Position numbers and translations under genes: made by a program
Shown: positions 21,242 through 31,562 of the stretch, piece after piece
How the letters are laid out: each line of letters begins with the position of its first letter
Position numbering within the stretch: the first letter of the stretch is position 1
From: Morinoia aosen
Taxonomy: Eukaryota; Arthropoda; Malacostraca; Amphipoda; Talitridae
Direction: 5' to 3'
DNA: 64,000 nucleotides
Assembly: GCA_030386875.1 (NCBI GenBank)
Contig: CM059564.1
Coordinates: forward strand, 46,892,075-46,956,074
The notes under the pieces: generated by a model
The model's input: the letters and a program-made list of their open reading frames with translations, nothing else
The model's database searches: none
What the model was told of the DNA's origin: nothing

Positions 21242-24200
21242 CATCAAGACATGTTACACATGTTAGCTAGGGTTTGTTAAGGGCGTCTAGACGCTGACGG
21301 TGGGAAGAATCCAAGGGCTACAGTCATCAATCTAAAAACAAAAGACTTTAATAGAAGTTGAAAATCAGATTGAGCTCAAAACTAAACATTAGAATGAAAG
21401 CTTGTTTAATTTAAAGCAAAGTGAATTATCACACGACCCTTAGAAAACCAGATAAACTTGAGAGGTAAATAATTTTGAAATTAAATTTTTACTTCGAAGA
21501 GGATGTCATTATGAAGAATTCAAATCGCTTTAGATAATTTGGTCCTGGCTGGGGGCAATCGCTGACAACGATCGACTGAGGGAGCACCAATAATGAAGCC
21601 TCGTCTTCCAATTAAGGATAAACGGCTGCATTAAATTGCGCCGAAAAACTAAGGAGACTTGCTGGTCTTTGAGGGGAAAACTTTGAGTCGTTACTTTTTT
21701 TCAAGGGAAAAACAGACGACGAGGCAGCACGGAACCAGATCATTGAGTCCTTTTATGTGAGCTTCGTAAAAGGAACAAGTGAATGCAATTTTTCATGCCC
21801 CATTCTTGGATCAAGCTCACCAGAATGATGCTTTCGAATTACGCGCAGGATTTTCCCATAAAATTTCCCAGTAATGTTGGGATCATTTCGAGTATCTAAA
21901 GCTGGGTTGCGCAGCTCTACTCTGAGCTCAACTTCTACGGTGGACCATGGCATCTGCTGATGGAGGATGAACAACATACTTATTCGAAACAGGCCTCAAT
22001 AATATAAAACAATTAATTTGTGACCACTTTCTTTGAACATCAGCTTCTCATGAAAATTGTATACATATACTTAGGAGTGAACACAATATAAAAAGCCCAC
22101 GAAAAGAATTCGAACTCTGCTTATGATAACCGAGAAACCGTACGGCCAACGATGTAGAATGTCTCGCAGACGGTATCAACACCTGGAAAAAACCGTTCCC
22201 GTTGGTTGAACGAGATTACGTAAAGTTGGACTCATCTATCGCGCGAAAGACTTTAATTCAAACTTGTGTCTAATGTTGGTCAAAGTCTAAAGCTCTCCTA
22301 CTATCACCGAGCGCAAGTGTAGACGACCCTCTGCAAACTTCGCTAGGCAGCCGCCCAGAAACTTGGTACGAGATGCGGTCAGACGATCGCTTGCTGCTCC
22401 AGACCGCAGAACAGCGAGCAGCCCTCACAGCGCCACGAGGGTAAGGTCAACATTGGACACTGTACCGTGAAATGTTCCAGCGTCCGAAAATTGACCGAGG
22501 AATCAATTGGGAAATTGGACATACGTTTGTTTTTGGTCTCTGAACATTGTTTTTTTTTTGCTTGTGGAAAGGAAGTGAAGCACAATTTTCTGCTGCAGGA
22601 CCCAAATAAATGAGAGCGTACTGGCACGTATGGAGGAAAGTGTCCTATTGTAAGTACAGGGCATATGAAAAGTCCATAGAAGATGCTGTTAACATAAAGT
22701 CGATCGAAATTAAAGCAACGTTTTTTATGAAGCTGTGAGTTAGCTAGGTGTGCAGACGTGTCTCTCGGATATATTTTTTCCATTGGTTCGATATGCGTTA
22801 TTGACATAACAGATAGTAATAAAAATAATGAACTGAAAATAACTTGTCTAACAGGTGTTAGAGATGATGGAAAAATTTTGAGTGATTACAGTATGTTACG
22901 ATCCATTATGTACAAAAAACGCAACGCTTGAAGAAAAAAATTTTTTTTTGTTACGCTTTCCATTTGAAAGAAATTTTGTACACATAAAGCAACAAGAAGT
23001 CAGCAAGCAAGCACAAAAGATGGAGATTAATAAATTATCTCTTCCAATTTTTAAATCTAACTCGAAAGACAAACGTTCAAGTTTTGGTGTGACTTCATGG
23101 CTCTTTTGGGAAATTGGACGCTCCACTTCAGTATAGGTCACAGCTTTTGGCAGACCCAAAGTTTGGCAGGCCGCCTCAATCTGCCATCGCTCATTCCCGC
23201 TGCCATTCAAGCGTCCAATTCCATCGTTGCTTAATCGGATCGTGTTTCGCTGCGCAAAGTGGCAGTCCGTAGCACAGATACGCGCGCAGTAACCGCCGCA
23301 ACTCCGGTCATGGTACCATGACTTCGGTTGAGTAACTCCAGGGCAGCTGATCTGCTTCGTTTGAATATTGGAGCTGCGTTAGACTGTTGTAATATGGCAG
23401 CAGCTTTGTATCGTTCGAGCGTGGATAGGTCATACTCTCTCTGTAGATACATATATCAAATTCGATTCGCTATGTTTAAACATTGTAGCGTTCAGTCATC
23501 TTCATTGACGTAGTCTTCACTAGAGAGTTTAGTCCAGATTATGATACTCAAGGATAGCGCGTTTTTTCCGAGTGGACATAAATGCTGGGCAAAACTACAA
23601 ATAAAATGAACGAGTGTCTTAGGTGACAGATGAAATTGACATCAACGTGCATAACAAAATTAAAATTACATAAATATCTTTAGTTGCTCCGGTCACACAA
23701 AACTAAAAATTAATGGAAAAGCGATGTAATCGCTGGAAGAGCAACAGCAGCTGCTGCGAATACCGAAATAATAACAAGCAGCTCAGAAAAACGCAGATCT
23801 GAATGTTGGGTTCGTGAAGTCGGTTGCTAGTACCGGGAAAAATGAAAAATTATTAGGTGTACCACTAGTATCTAAACTTGAGTAGCTTACCACGGCGGGC
23901 TGAAAGTGCATTGCTGATCCCGCAGTGATAGCTAAGTCTACATTCTATAGAAGCTAGTAAAGCAACTTGAATCGATGAGGATGAAAATTCGTGACATTTA
24001 TTGATCGGTAGATCATCTTAAAAAAAATTTAATTACAGTTCGATAACATGGTTTCCAAAATTCGCTCAAGACGACTTTCTTCATAACCTTCTAAAAATCT
24101 AAGCTAGGCAATAATATTTTACTAACAAGCGTTCATTTATCTTATGCTTGGACTGTTTCACGCGCTACCCTCTCAAGACAAGAGAGGGTTTGGCTCAGCC

Positions 24201-26089
24201 TAAATCGTACGGAATTTTCTACAGGCCTTAAATCTCCTCATGAATTGAAATATATAATAGTCACAAATTAAGTTATCAAAATACGATCATAAATAGGTTT
24301 AATTTATTAAGATAGTGGGATGAGAGAGCTTATTGTCTGGCACATGCTTTTCTAATGAAGTTGGCTGTTGAAGCGTATGCTAAAAAATATAAAAATTTTA
24401 TCTAAAATTCAAAGTGAGCGATCATAATTGCTTATTATAGCTCAATATAGGTAATTATATCTCACTATAGATCATTATATCTCAATATAAGAAACTGAAG
24501 AATTATGTACCATCGTGAAACTATACTTCCCCGCAGTATTTTAGTTACCTTGCATTAACGTAGCATTCATTCATTTTAATATTGAATGTTTTCCCGGAAT
24601 TTCATATAGAGGTATATTAATAGATAATTTCGAAACAACTGTGGCGTGTAATTGTTGATCACGCGTTTTCAAGCTTCACAAATTCATCCCTTTAATGCCC
24701 CTCATCAAATGACAAGCCTGTGCTGGGTTCTTCCAGAGATCAAAGCACGAAAAGAAGTTCGATAACAAAATCACGAAGAGCTCGAGGCCGTTCACTAGCT
24801 TCAAAAGAGATGGCAACGGAGATTTCGCGAAACGCAGAGGAAAAATCGTCACAAGCAAAGCAATCAGAGGACGAGATCGAATTCAGCGACCCATGGGGTA
24901 ATACAAAAGCCATTTGCGTCGTCTTCTCTGCAGCAATTAGAGGGACGAAGAAGCAATTCTCTGCAACCCTCAACCGCGCGAGGGTCGGAAATGCGAGGGT
25001 ATCTTCAAAGCAGAAAACTTGTCAGGTGAAGAAATGGATGGTTCCGACTCAAGTTAGATTACCTTCCCCCTGAAGGGACACGAATACAAAACTCTCGAGT
25101 TCAAACCGGCCCCCCCCAAAAAAGGGCTCAACATACGAATGGAAAGACAACGAAGGGCTCGTGAAGTTTCTTTAGAGGGAGTTGCGCCTCAGAAGCGGTA
25201 ATTGTCTCGTCAAATCTAATCGAATAAAATTGTTCAAGATCATATGATGAGTTTTTTTTACACTCTATTAAATGCTTTTTTCGTACGATAAGAAAAGTTT
25301 TACTGAGAATCGTTGAGCGTTTGCAATGACTTCATGGATGAAATAACTGACCGTAGCTTTTTTTTCATCCGACACCGCTTTTTAGTACCTATTTACTCAT
25401 AAAAACTACTTACTTCAGCAGACCGAAAGAAAAAAAGTTACTGATAAAGAAATTCGACCTAATCGCTACGAGTGGAAACTATTCTTACTTGGAGTTTCCA
25501 CGTCGAAGCGAGTCAAGGAAGCACGTTTGAGCTCACTAATATCCCACCACCTGCCGGACTACTTTCAGTAACTCAATATCGTCGCTATGGCGGCAGAGGT
25601 CCAGCGCCCCGAGCGAGCTAACAAAGGAAAAATATTATATTGCTAGTGGATCAGACTAGTGAAGCACTGGATTAGAGAACGTGTTACAACTCGATTAATT
25701 CGCTCAGCGTAAAGTGCACGCACAGCAAACGCCCGATCTCTTTGAAGAACGAGCTCACGCCGCTAAAGGTTCTTGACAAGAACGAGCTTCAAAAGCTTAT
25801 CATTATCTAGACCAAAGACAGGGGAATTACTCGGCGGCGAGTAGCGAATGATAAATGGCTGAAGTTTCCCTGCAATTGTGCCGGGAGTGCACTTACACGC
25901 TCAATAAATGTGTTCTAGCATCAATCTAAAAGTTTAGACTGCAGAGACTACCGGCGAGTTTTGACAGGAAAAGCAGCTCACGCCTGGAGTACAATTGTGC
26001 GCGCGAGTTTTGTGAGGGAAGACTACAAAGGAAAACTTGATGCCTTAAAACTTTTTCAAAGGTACAAATATAATTCATTTGAAATATTA
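21242..26089. other. Largest unannotated interval, no gene seen
   Basis: About 4.8 kb. The longest frame is 142 codons on the minus strand (22,379-22,807), with no recognisable domain. A 117-codon plus frame at 24,720-25,073 overlaps a minus frame. A short AATTATATCTCACTATAG-like repeat of about 25 bp occurs two to three times at 24,430-24,495. No transposon ends were recognised. Confidence 0.5.
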
Positions 26090-26275
26090 AAATAGTTTGA
26101 ATAACTTAGCTAAGTGGAATAGTTTAAATTACTTAGCTCAATATATAAAAGTCTGAATTAATTAGCTCAATATATAATAGATTGAATTGCTTAGCTCAAT
26201 AAATAATAGTCTGAATTACTGAGCTTAATATATAATAGATAAAAATACTTAGCTCAATATAATAGCTTGAATCAC
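26090..26275 (+). repeat. Degenerate A+T-rich tandem repeat, 29-bp unit
   Basis: About six or seven units with the pattern TTAGCTCAATATATAATAG followed by TYTGAATTAC. Spacing is about 29 bp with some length variation. Copies differ at several positions each. Confidence 0.8.
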
Positions 26276-26579
26276 TTAGGGTCGGATATAACACCGCAAA
26301 TTCCACGACAAACACAAAAACTAAGTTCGTCAGAGGGCAGATGAAAGAAAGGCAATCTCGATGTGGCGCTGAGGAGAGGCCTCTACGAGCTCTGAGCAGC
26401 CCTCACGAGGGCCATATGCCCTCGATAACGGTCGTTTTGATCATTTTTGCTCGTGCTCATGACGATGGGCTCACAAAATGCGCGTATTATTCGCATCTAC
26501 ATCCTAGAACTCATTTCGGAGTGTGGAATGCGGAAGTTTGTTTCTTGCTGTAATGGCACTATTGATACTTCAGGTCTCA

Positions 26580-26943
26580 TTTATTATTATTATTATATAA
26601 GAAAGTTTTAGCCTCCCTTAACCACGACAAAGATGTTCCAAGAGAGGAAAGAGGAAGGCACCATTTAGTATGGAGTTGAGGGAACGCGGAATCTATGCAC
26701 AAGGTGCACAGAAACAGTAAGCTAGGAAAGAAGTTCATGAAACAAGAAAAAAGTTGAAGAAGAAAGTAGTAGGTGCTGAAAAACAGGACAGCAGTGAACC
26801 GGAAAAAAGATGGTCCGTAACAAAACAAAAACTTATTTTATTATAACAAAAAGGAAGCCTACCTAGCCTTTAGCTCAGGCCCTCACATGGTTCCCCTGGG
26901 AGCGCTAATTCCCATAGATACAATAGTTGTATCCCCTGAGGGG
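26580..26943 (-). mobile_element. SINE-X copy D, full length, with target-site duplication
   Basis: The 364-bp element is bounded by an exact 11-bp duplication, TTCAGGTCTCA, at 26,569-26,579 and 26,944-26,954, the hallmark of target-primed retrotransposition. Sense is the minus strand: the head ends exactly at 26,943, and the tail is a TAA-type microsatellite (plus-strand TTATTATTATTA at the left). From the head inward there are three stems: CCCC/GGGG at 26,933-26,943, ATACAA/TTGTAT at 26,918-26,932, and GGGA/TCCC around 26,898-26,913. I see no reverse transcriptase frame and no convincing Pol III A and B boxes (only a weak GGTTCACTGC). It could be a SINE of unusual origin or a non-autonomous LINE derivative. 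Copies sharing the same head argue against random 5' truncation. Confidence 0.85.
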
Positions 26944-26954
26944 TTCAGGTCTCA

Positions 26955-27429
26955 CTATAACAGATGTATCAGTTGGGGAAAATTTGTTTTACGAGTTGAA
27001 AAGTTCGGTGTTCGAAAATTAACTTGAAAAACTGTGTGTTTTGACACGTTCCATTCAAATGCTTGGCGACTGGTCGAGTTGACTAATGTAGAACTCACGG
27101 ATACCATCACCTGCTTTGAACCTGCGAAATCAAGATTGAGATTTTCGATCAAGATTCATGAAACCGCCGCATTTGTGCAGCACTTGTATCCGTGAGAATT
27201 TTTTTTTAAATAATGCTATATATGGGAACAGGCCTTATCCCCAGAGCTGCGTAATCAAACTCAATTGTTTCCTACACGTCAAACGTCAAAACCTAAAAAC
27301 AAACTTTTTTTGCCATGCTGAGGTCAAACTGGGGACGTGAGAGGCTGGGGAGGGGCAGGGAGTGGGTGATCGCATGTCAGATAGAATTAGGGAACCTCGT
27401 CTTCCCGAGATGGCGGGGCTGTACTTCCC
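26955..27429. other. Unannotated; G-rich toward the next array
   Basis: No gene recognised. Composition changes sharply near 27,330 from A+T-rich to G-rich (GAGAGGCTGGGGAGGGGCAG), leading into the 22-bp array. Confidence 0.5.
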
Positions 27430-27960
27430 TCTAATGCACTGCGGGGGGAGAGGAGGGGGGAAGGGGAGGAAGTGGGCACCGGGGGTGGGACAGTGGGGCC
27501 CCGGGGATGGGGAAGTGGAGCCCCGGGGATGGGGAAGTGGGGCCCCGGGGATGGGGAAGTGGGGCCCCGGGGATGGGGAAGTGGGGCCCCGGGGATGGGG
27601 AAGTGGGGCCCCGGGGATGGGGAAGTGGGGCCTCGGGGATGGGGAAGTGGGCCCTCGGGGATGGGGAAGTGGGGCCTCGGGGATGGAAAAGTGGGGCCTC
27701 GGGGATGGAAAAGTGGGGCCTCGGGGATGGAAAAGTGGGGCCTCGGGGATGGAAAAGTGGGGCCTCGGGGATGGAAAAGTGGGGCCTCGGGGATGGAAAA
27801 GTGGGGCCTCGGGGATGGAAAAGTGGGGCCTCGGGGATGGAAAAGTGGGGCCTCGGGGATGGAAAAGTGGGGCACCGGGGATGGAAAAGTGGGGCACTGG
27901 GGATGGAAAAGTGGGGCACCGGGGATGGGGAAGTGGATGGGGAATGGGGATGGGGAAGTC
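27430..27960 (+). repeat. G-rich minisatellite, 22-bp unit, about 21 copies
   Basis: The homogeneous part spans about 27,487-27,950. Left copies are CCCCGGGGATGGGGAAGTGG plus two G. Middle copies have CCTCGGGGATGGAAAAG; right copies have CACYGGGGATGGAAAAG. The variant classes are in blocks, so the array grew by local duplication. The GGGG runs every few bases on one strand are a strong G-quadruplex pattern. Three frames per strand are open for 160-249 codons. A 202-codon Gly/Trp-rich plus frame includes an ATG in a favourable context (GAGATGGCGG near 27,409), but nothing else supports translation. Confidence 0.95.
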
Positions 27961-30455
27961 ACGGGCCTAATCTCCATGACTTCGACTAGTGTAATAGTTT
28001 TAAATTTACTTTCCATTTCATGAACGCACGTAGGTCTATGGTATTTACTCGAAAAAAAATCAGCCTTATCACAATTTCCCCAACTTTTACCTTCAGTTTG
28101 CACATTTTTTCCCCGCAACCCATTTTGTGCTGACAAAGTTTCTTGATAATTTTAGAGCTTTACGTTAAAATATTCCCGGGGCACCAGTTTTGGCGCCCGG
28201 AGACGCAACATCGCGTCGAATATTCAGCTCCTGAAAAGTTCTTCAGAACCTCGCCTCAAACTCCAGCCTCGTCGATCATTTTTGGAGTCGTCAAAACCTG
28301 CAATCAGAGTGTGTAAAAAGTTGGAAACCATGGCGCAAAATTTCCCTCATCGTCCATACCGTTCCAGTATTGGGTCTGGAAGGGAGCAAGAATTTCTTGT
28401 GGAGAACCGAAAAATAGGCCCCAATTATTGAGATTATGGTAAACCGCAAGGAGAATTCTTACTCAACTCAGCAAACTTGAGTGTTCAATAATTTATTGCT
28501 AGAAATCGTTGCGTTTATTCAGTCATTTTGTAAAATACGACAAAATCTAATGCAAAGATTTCAGAAAGCTAAATAAAAGTTTAGCGTTATGAATACGATG
28601 AGCAATGTTAAAAACCTCAATTATAAGGGAAGGAGAAATTACAGTTGGGTGAAAAATTCAAGCGCTTGCGAGATAAGGATGGGTCGAAATCCAGAAAAGT
28701 TAAGCAGTCGGAACTCGGCACGCTTCTGAGACATTATCCTGTGGAACCATATGCATCTCTTTGCTTTAAGACAGTTCCTAAATTCGGAGTCTCATACTCA
28801 TGTTGGAAGCCTTTAATTTTCATAGGAAAAAGATCTGTCCGATGTTCCAAGTGCCGTCTTTGGTATCAAGCCATATTTTTGATACAGGATATCCTAAAGG
28901 CTGCTTATTTTCGAAACATGAATATTAATCTTTGATCACTCGATCATTCCATTTTGAAATCACCCTCGTAAGTCACGTGTGGGCGAAAGTATTGATGCAA
29001 AAACTCCATTTCCACTGAAGCTAATATTTAACCCCAATCGGACCCAGATTTCTGTGCCATGGAGTACTATTACCGGACTCGTTTTCAAAGAACGCTCAAG
29101 ACCCAGAAACAGCCAGCATCGGCTGTGATCGAACTGTAATAAATGAAATACTACACCCCTTCTTCATTGTCTACCCATGGTCGTAAGAGCGGACCGGAAT
29201 GAAGATAAGCCCGGCATGGAACGCAAGCAAGGCACGCTCCGAAGTTCAGATAGCCCGTCCATCTAGCCAGCGAATACGAGCCGGAAGCGACACGCCTGCA
29301 TCGAGGCAGCGAGAAACAAACTTAGCAGTCACGTCTACGAAGGAACTTGGTCACACTCCAGGCTTCCGACGCAAGAGAACTTTGTCTCGGAACTCATGTT
29401 AAAATAAGATTGTCACTGATAGTTATTTTGCAAACGATTCAACCGGAAATAGCGAGGGCGAGTTAGCTTAAAAGAGTATAGGCGTAATTCATAAAGAATC
29501 TACCGTATTTCGATGAAAATGTCAATCCTAAGCCCGGGAAAGGCGGGACGACTTCATGCCTCCACATTATTGGTCATCTAGATAGACGATTAGTCATTTT
29601 TGTCTTACAAAGCTTGACAAAAATTATCATTACTAAATAGGATAGTGAACGCATTCCTTGAACCATTCGACAAAGCTGCTTTATCCGTTTTCAATATCGG
29701 CTACCTAAAGTTGCGACAAATACCGAGTGAAAACATCAAGTTTCAATAATCTAGAACTTTGTAATGAATGTTTAAATTCGGCCGAAAATCTACGTAGTGT
29801 ATTCGCAAAAAAATTAGCGTAAATTTGCAGAATGTCATTAAGAGTACAATATGCAGAGACTCAGAAAGTGAAATTTATAGAGCAAGATTCACTGAATCAG
29901 TGATATTATGATATAATTATAGGGGATTCAGTAACATATGATATTATAGGGGATTTAGAAAACGGAAGTCGAGAAGATAGGGGTTGCATGAAACTACCAG
30001 AGAGAAACTGAAAAGTGGCAGGGTTACGAAGGAAGGAAAATGACAGTGGATCCAGAGTGTGATTTGTGAGGGAAGAGTGAGGAAAGGAGGTGGGGCTGCT
30101 CATGCGCGCGAGCGACTTCTGACTTGCATATTAAGGGGAAAGGCGCCAGTCGGGCGTATGTGGGAGAAAGTAGCGTGCGGTGTGCGATATCGAAATGGCA
30201 ACCAGAATGTTGAACAAGCGAAACTGTGAATGAATGAACGAGTGAATTAATGAATGAATGCGTAGCTTCAAATATTGAATAGAGAATTGAATGCGGTCAA
30301 AGACCTTCAATAGCGACGGACTCGGCTTCAATCATAGGTCGTGTAGCCAGTGTGCAAAGGCATTTCAACCCAACAGCAAGGACGGAAAACCGTCCAGAAG
30401 CTCACTGAATTTCCGAAACCAGCATCTACGGATTAGATCAGGTTTTACAGTATTG
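27961..30455. other. Unannotated DNA, no gene seen
   Basis: About 2.5 kb. A 96-codon plus frame at 28,645-28,935 and a 67-codon frame at 29,199-29,402 match nothing I recognise. A short two-copy repeat (GATATTATAGGGGATT type, period about 32 bp) occurs at 29,900-29,960. Confidence 0.5.
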
Positions 30456-30560
30456 AAGTTTAAGCCTCCCTAGCCAAACGTGGAAGGCGCTATTTATTAC
30501 GGAGTCATGGGATCGGGGAGTCCGTGCATAATGCGTGTTTCCACACCCTGCGCAAGCAAA
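30456..30560 (-). mobile_element. SINE-X copy E, 3' fragment
   Basis: The plus strand reads AGTTTAAGCCTCCCTAGCCA, then GGAAGGCGCTATTTATTACG and GGGATCGGGGAGTCCGTGCA, collinear with the tail-proximal third of the intact copies. The head is absent. Mismatches are numerous, so this is an old fragment. Confidence 0.65.
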
Positions 30561-30659
30561 GAGCAACATGGAAAAGCTGATAAAAATGCAGTTAATGTGT
30601 TGTTGTCGATCATGCTAAAAATAATCGTGACCTACCAGTTATGATTTTTTATATGCTGT

Positions 30660-30870
30660 TAATTTCTCGCTCCCGAGCATTCAACCAAGAACTGAATTTT
30701 CAGTTATGAGGCTGGTCGAGCGCAAATGTAATTCCTTGTTCTCAAACGCAAACAACCAAAACCGTGACTGTTCAGTTAAGAGGCTTGTAAAACGGAGCCA
30801 ATTTCTGGCTCTCGCTCGATCACACAACCAAGAAGAGTGGCCGCTCAGTTACAGGGATGGCAAAATGAAG
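30660..30870 (+). repeat. Degenerate direct repeat, about 72 bp, three copies
   Basis: Three segments share ACAACCAAGAACTG- or ACAACCAAAACCG-like starts followed by TCAGTTA(A/T)GAGGCTKGT-like text (near 30,684, 30,756 and 30,827). Similarity is moderate. Overlapping 77- and 81-codon frames on opposite strands just downstream are not convincing genes. Confidence 0.5.
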
Positions 30871-31373
30871 CAGAACAACCACTAGCGAGTTGGCCACGCA
30901 GAAACTGTGGGTATTTCCGGCTGATTTATTCAGTAGGAAGAGCAGAGAGCAGCGCCACACCCGCCAAAGTAGGGCAGTGGGGCACAGAAATAAGGGACTG
31001 ACGGGAATAGCAATGTGTCGCTGGACCCTGGCAGGCGAGAGAGGCTGTGTCAAAAGAGAGCAGTGCCACCAGCGGGAAGTTATGGAAGGGAAGGAAGTGC
31101 AAAAGTTGCTTAGGACAGACCAGGAAATAATGTGAATTGATCGACGAGGAAAAAGAGGTGCTACAGATCGATAAAAGTCTAGTTTTATCGAGCCACTTTA
31201 CATTTTAACCTCAAAATTTGCATTCATTGAACGTAGCAAACTTCACTATCGAATGCAGCTAAAAGAATTACACTTGAAAACAACACCCTCACCATGAGAG
31301 CGGTCTCTTTGGAGTGAGAAATAAATTATAGCCTCATTAATTAACCCTTCGTTTAGTAAAGCGTTATAGTGAC
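30871..31373. other. Unannotated spacer
   Basis: No gene, RNA or repeat recognised. Confidence 0.45.
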
Positions 31374-31562
31374 GCTGTTTCAGAACAAGTTAGTGAGCAT
31401 TTTAGTGAAGACAAATCTTGATATTCAGGTTTTCTAATCCGTGCTGTCGTGAGGGTGCATATTTGTGAAGCCAAATCCTGGTATTCCGATCTCAGGTTCG
31501 TGCTGTAGTGAGGGTGATTTTTTGTTAAGCCAAATTCTGATATTCCGGTGTGAGTGTGATGC
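31374..31562 (+). repeat. Direct repeat, about 60 bp, three copies
   Basis: Copies contain GTGAGGGTG(C/A)(A/T)T or a degenerate equivalent, then GTGAAGCCAAATCCTGGTAT and a TTCCG end. Periods are about 58-64 bp; the first copy is the most diverged. Confidence 0.8.

Noticed and set aside
22379-22807. 142-codon minus-strand open frame
   Set aside because: Length is near chance expectation for 64 kb in six frames; no domain, signal peptide or splice context recognised.
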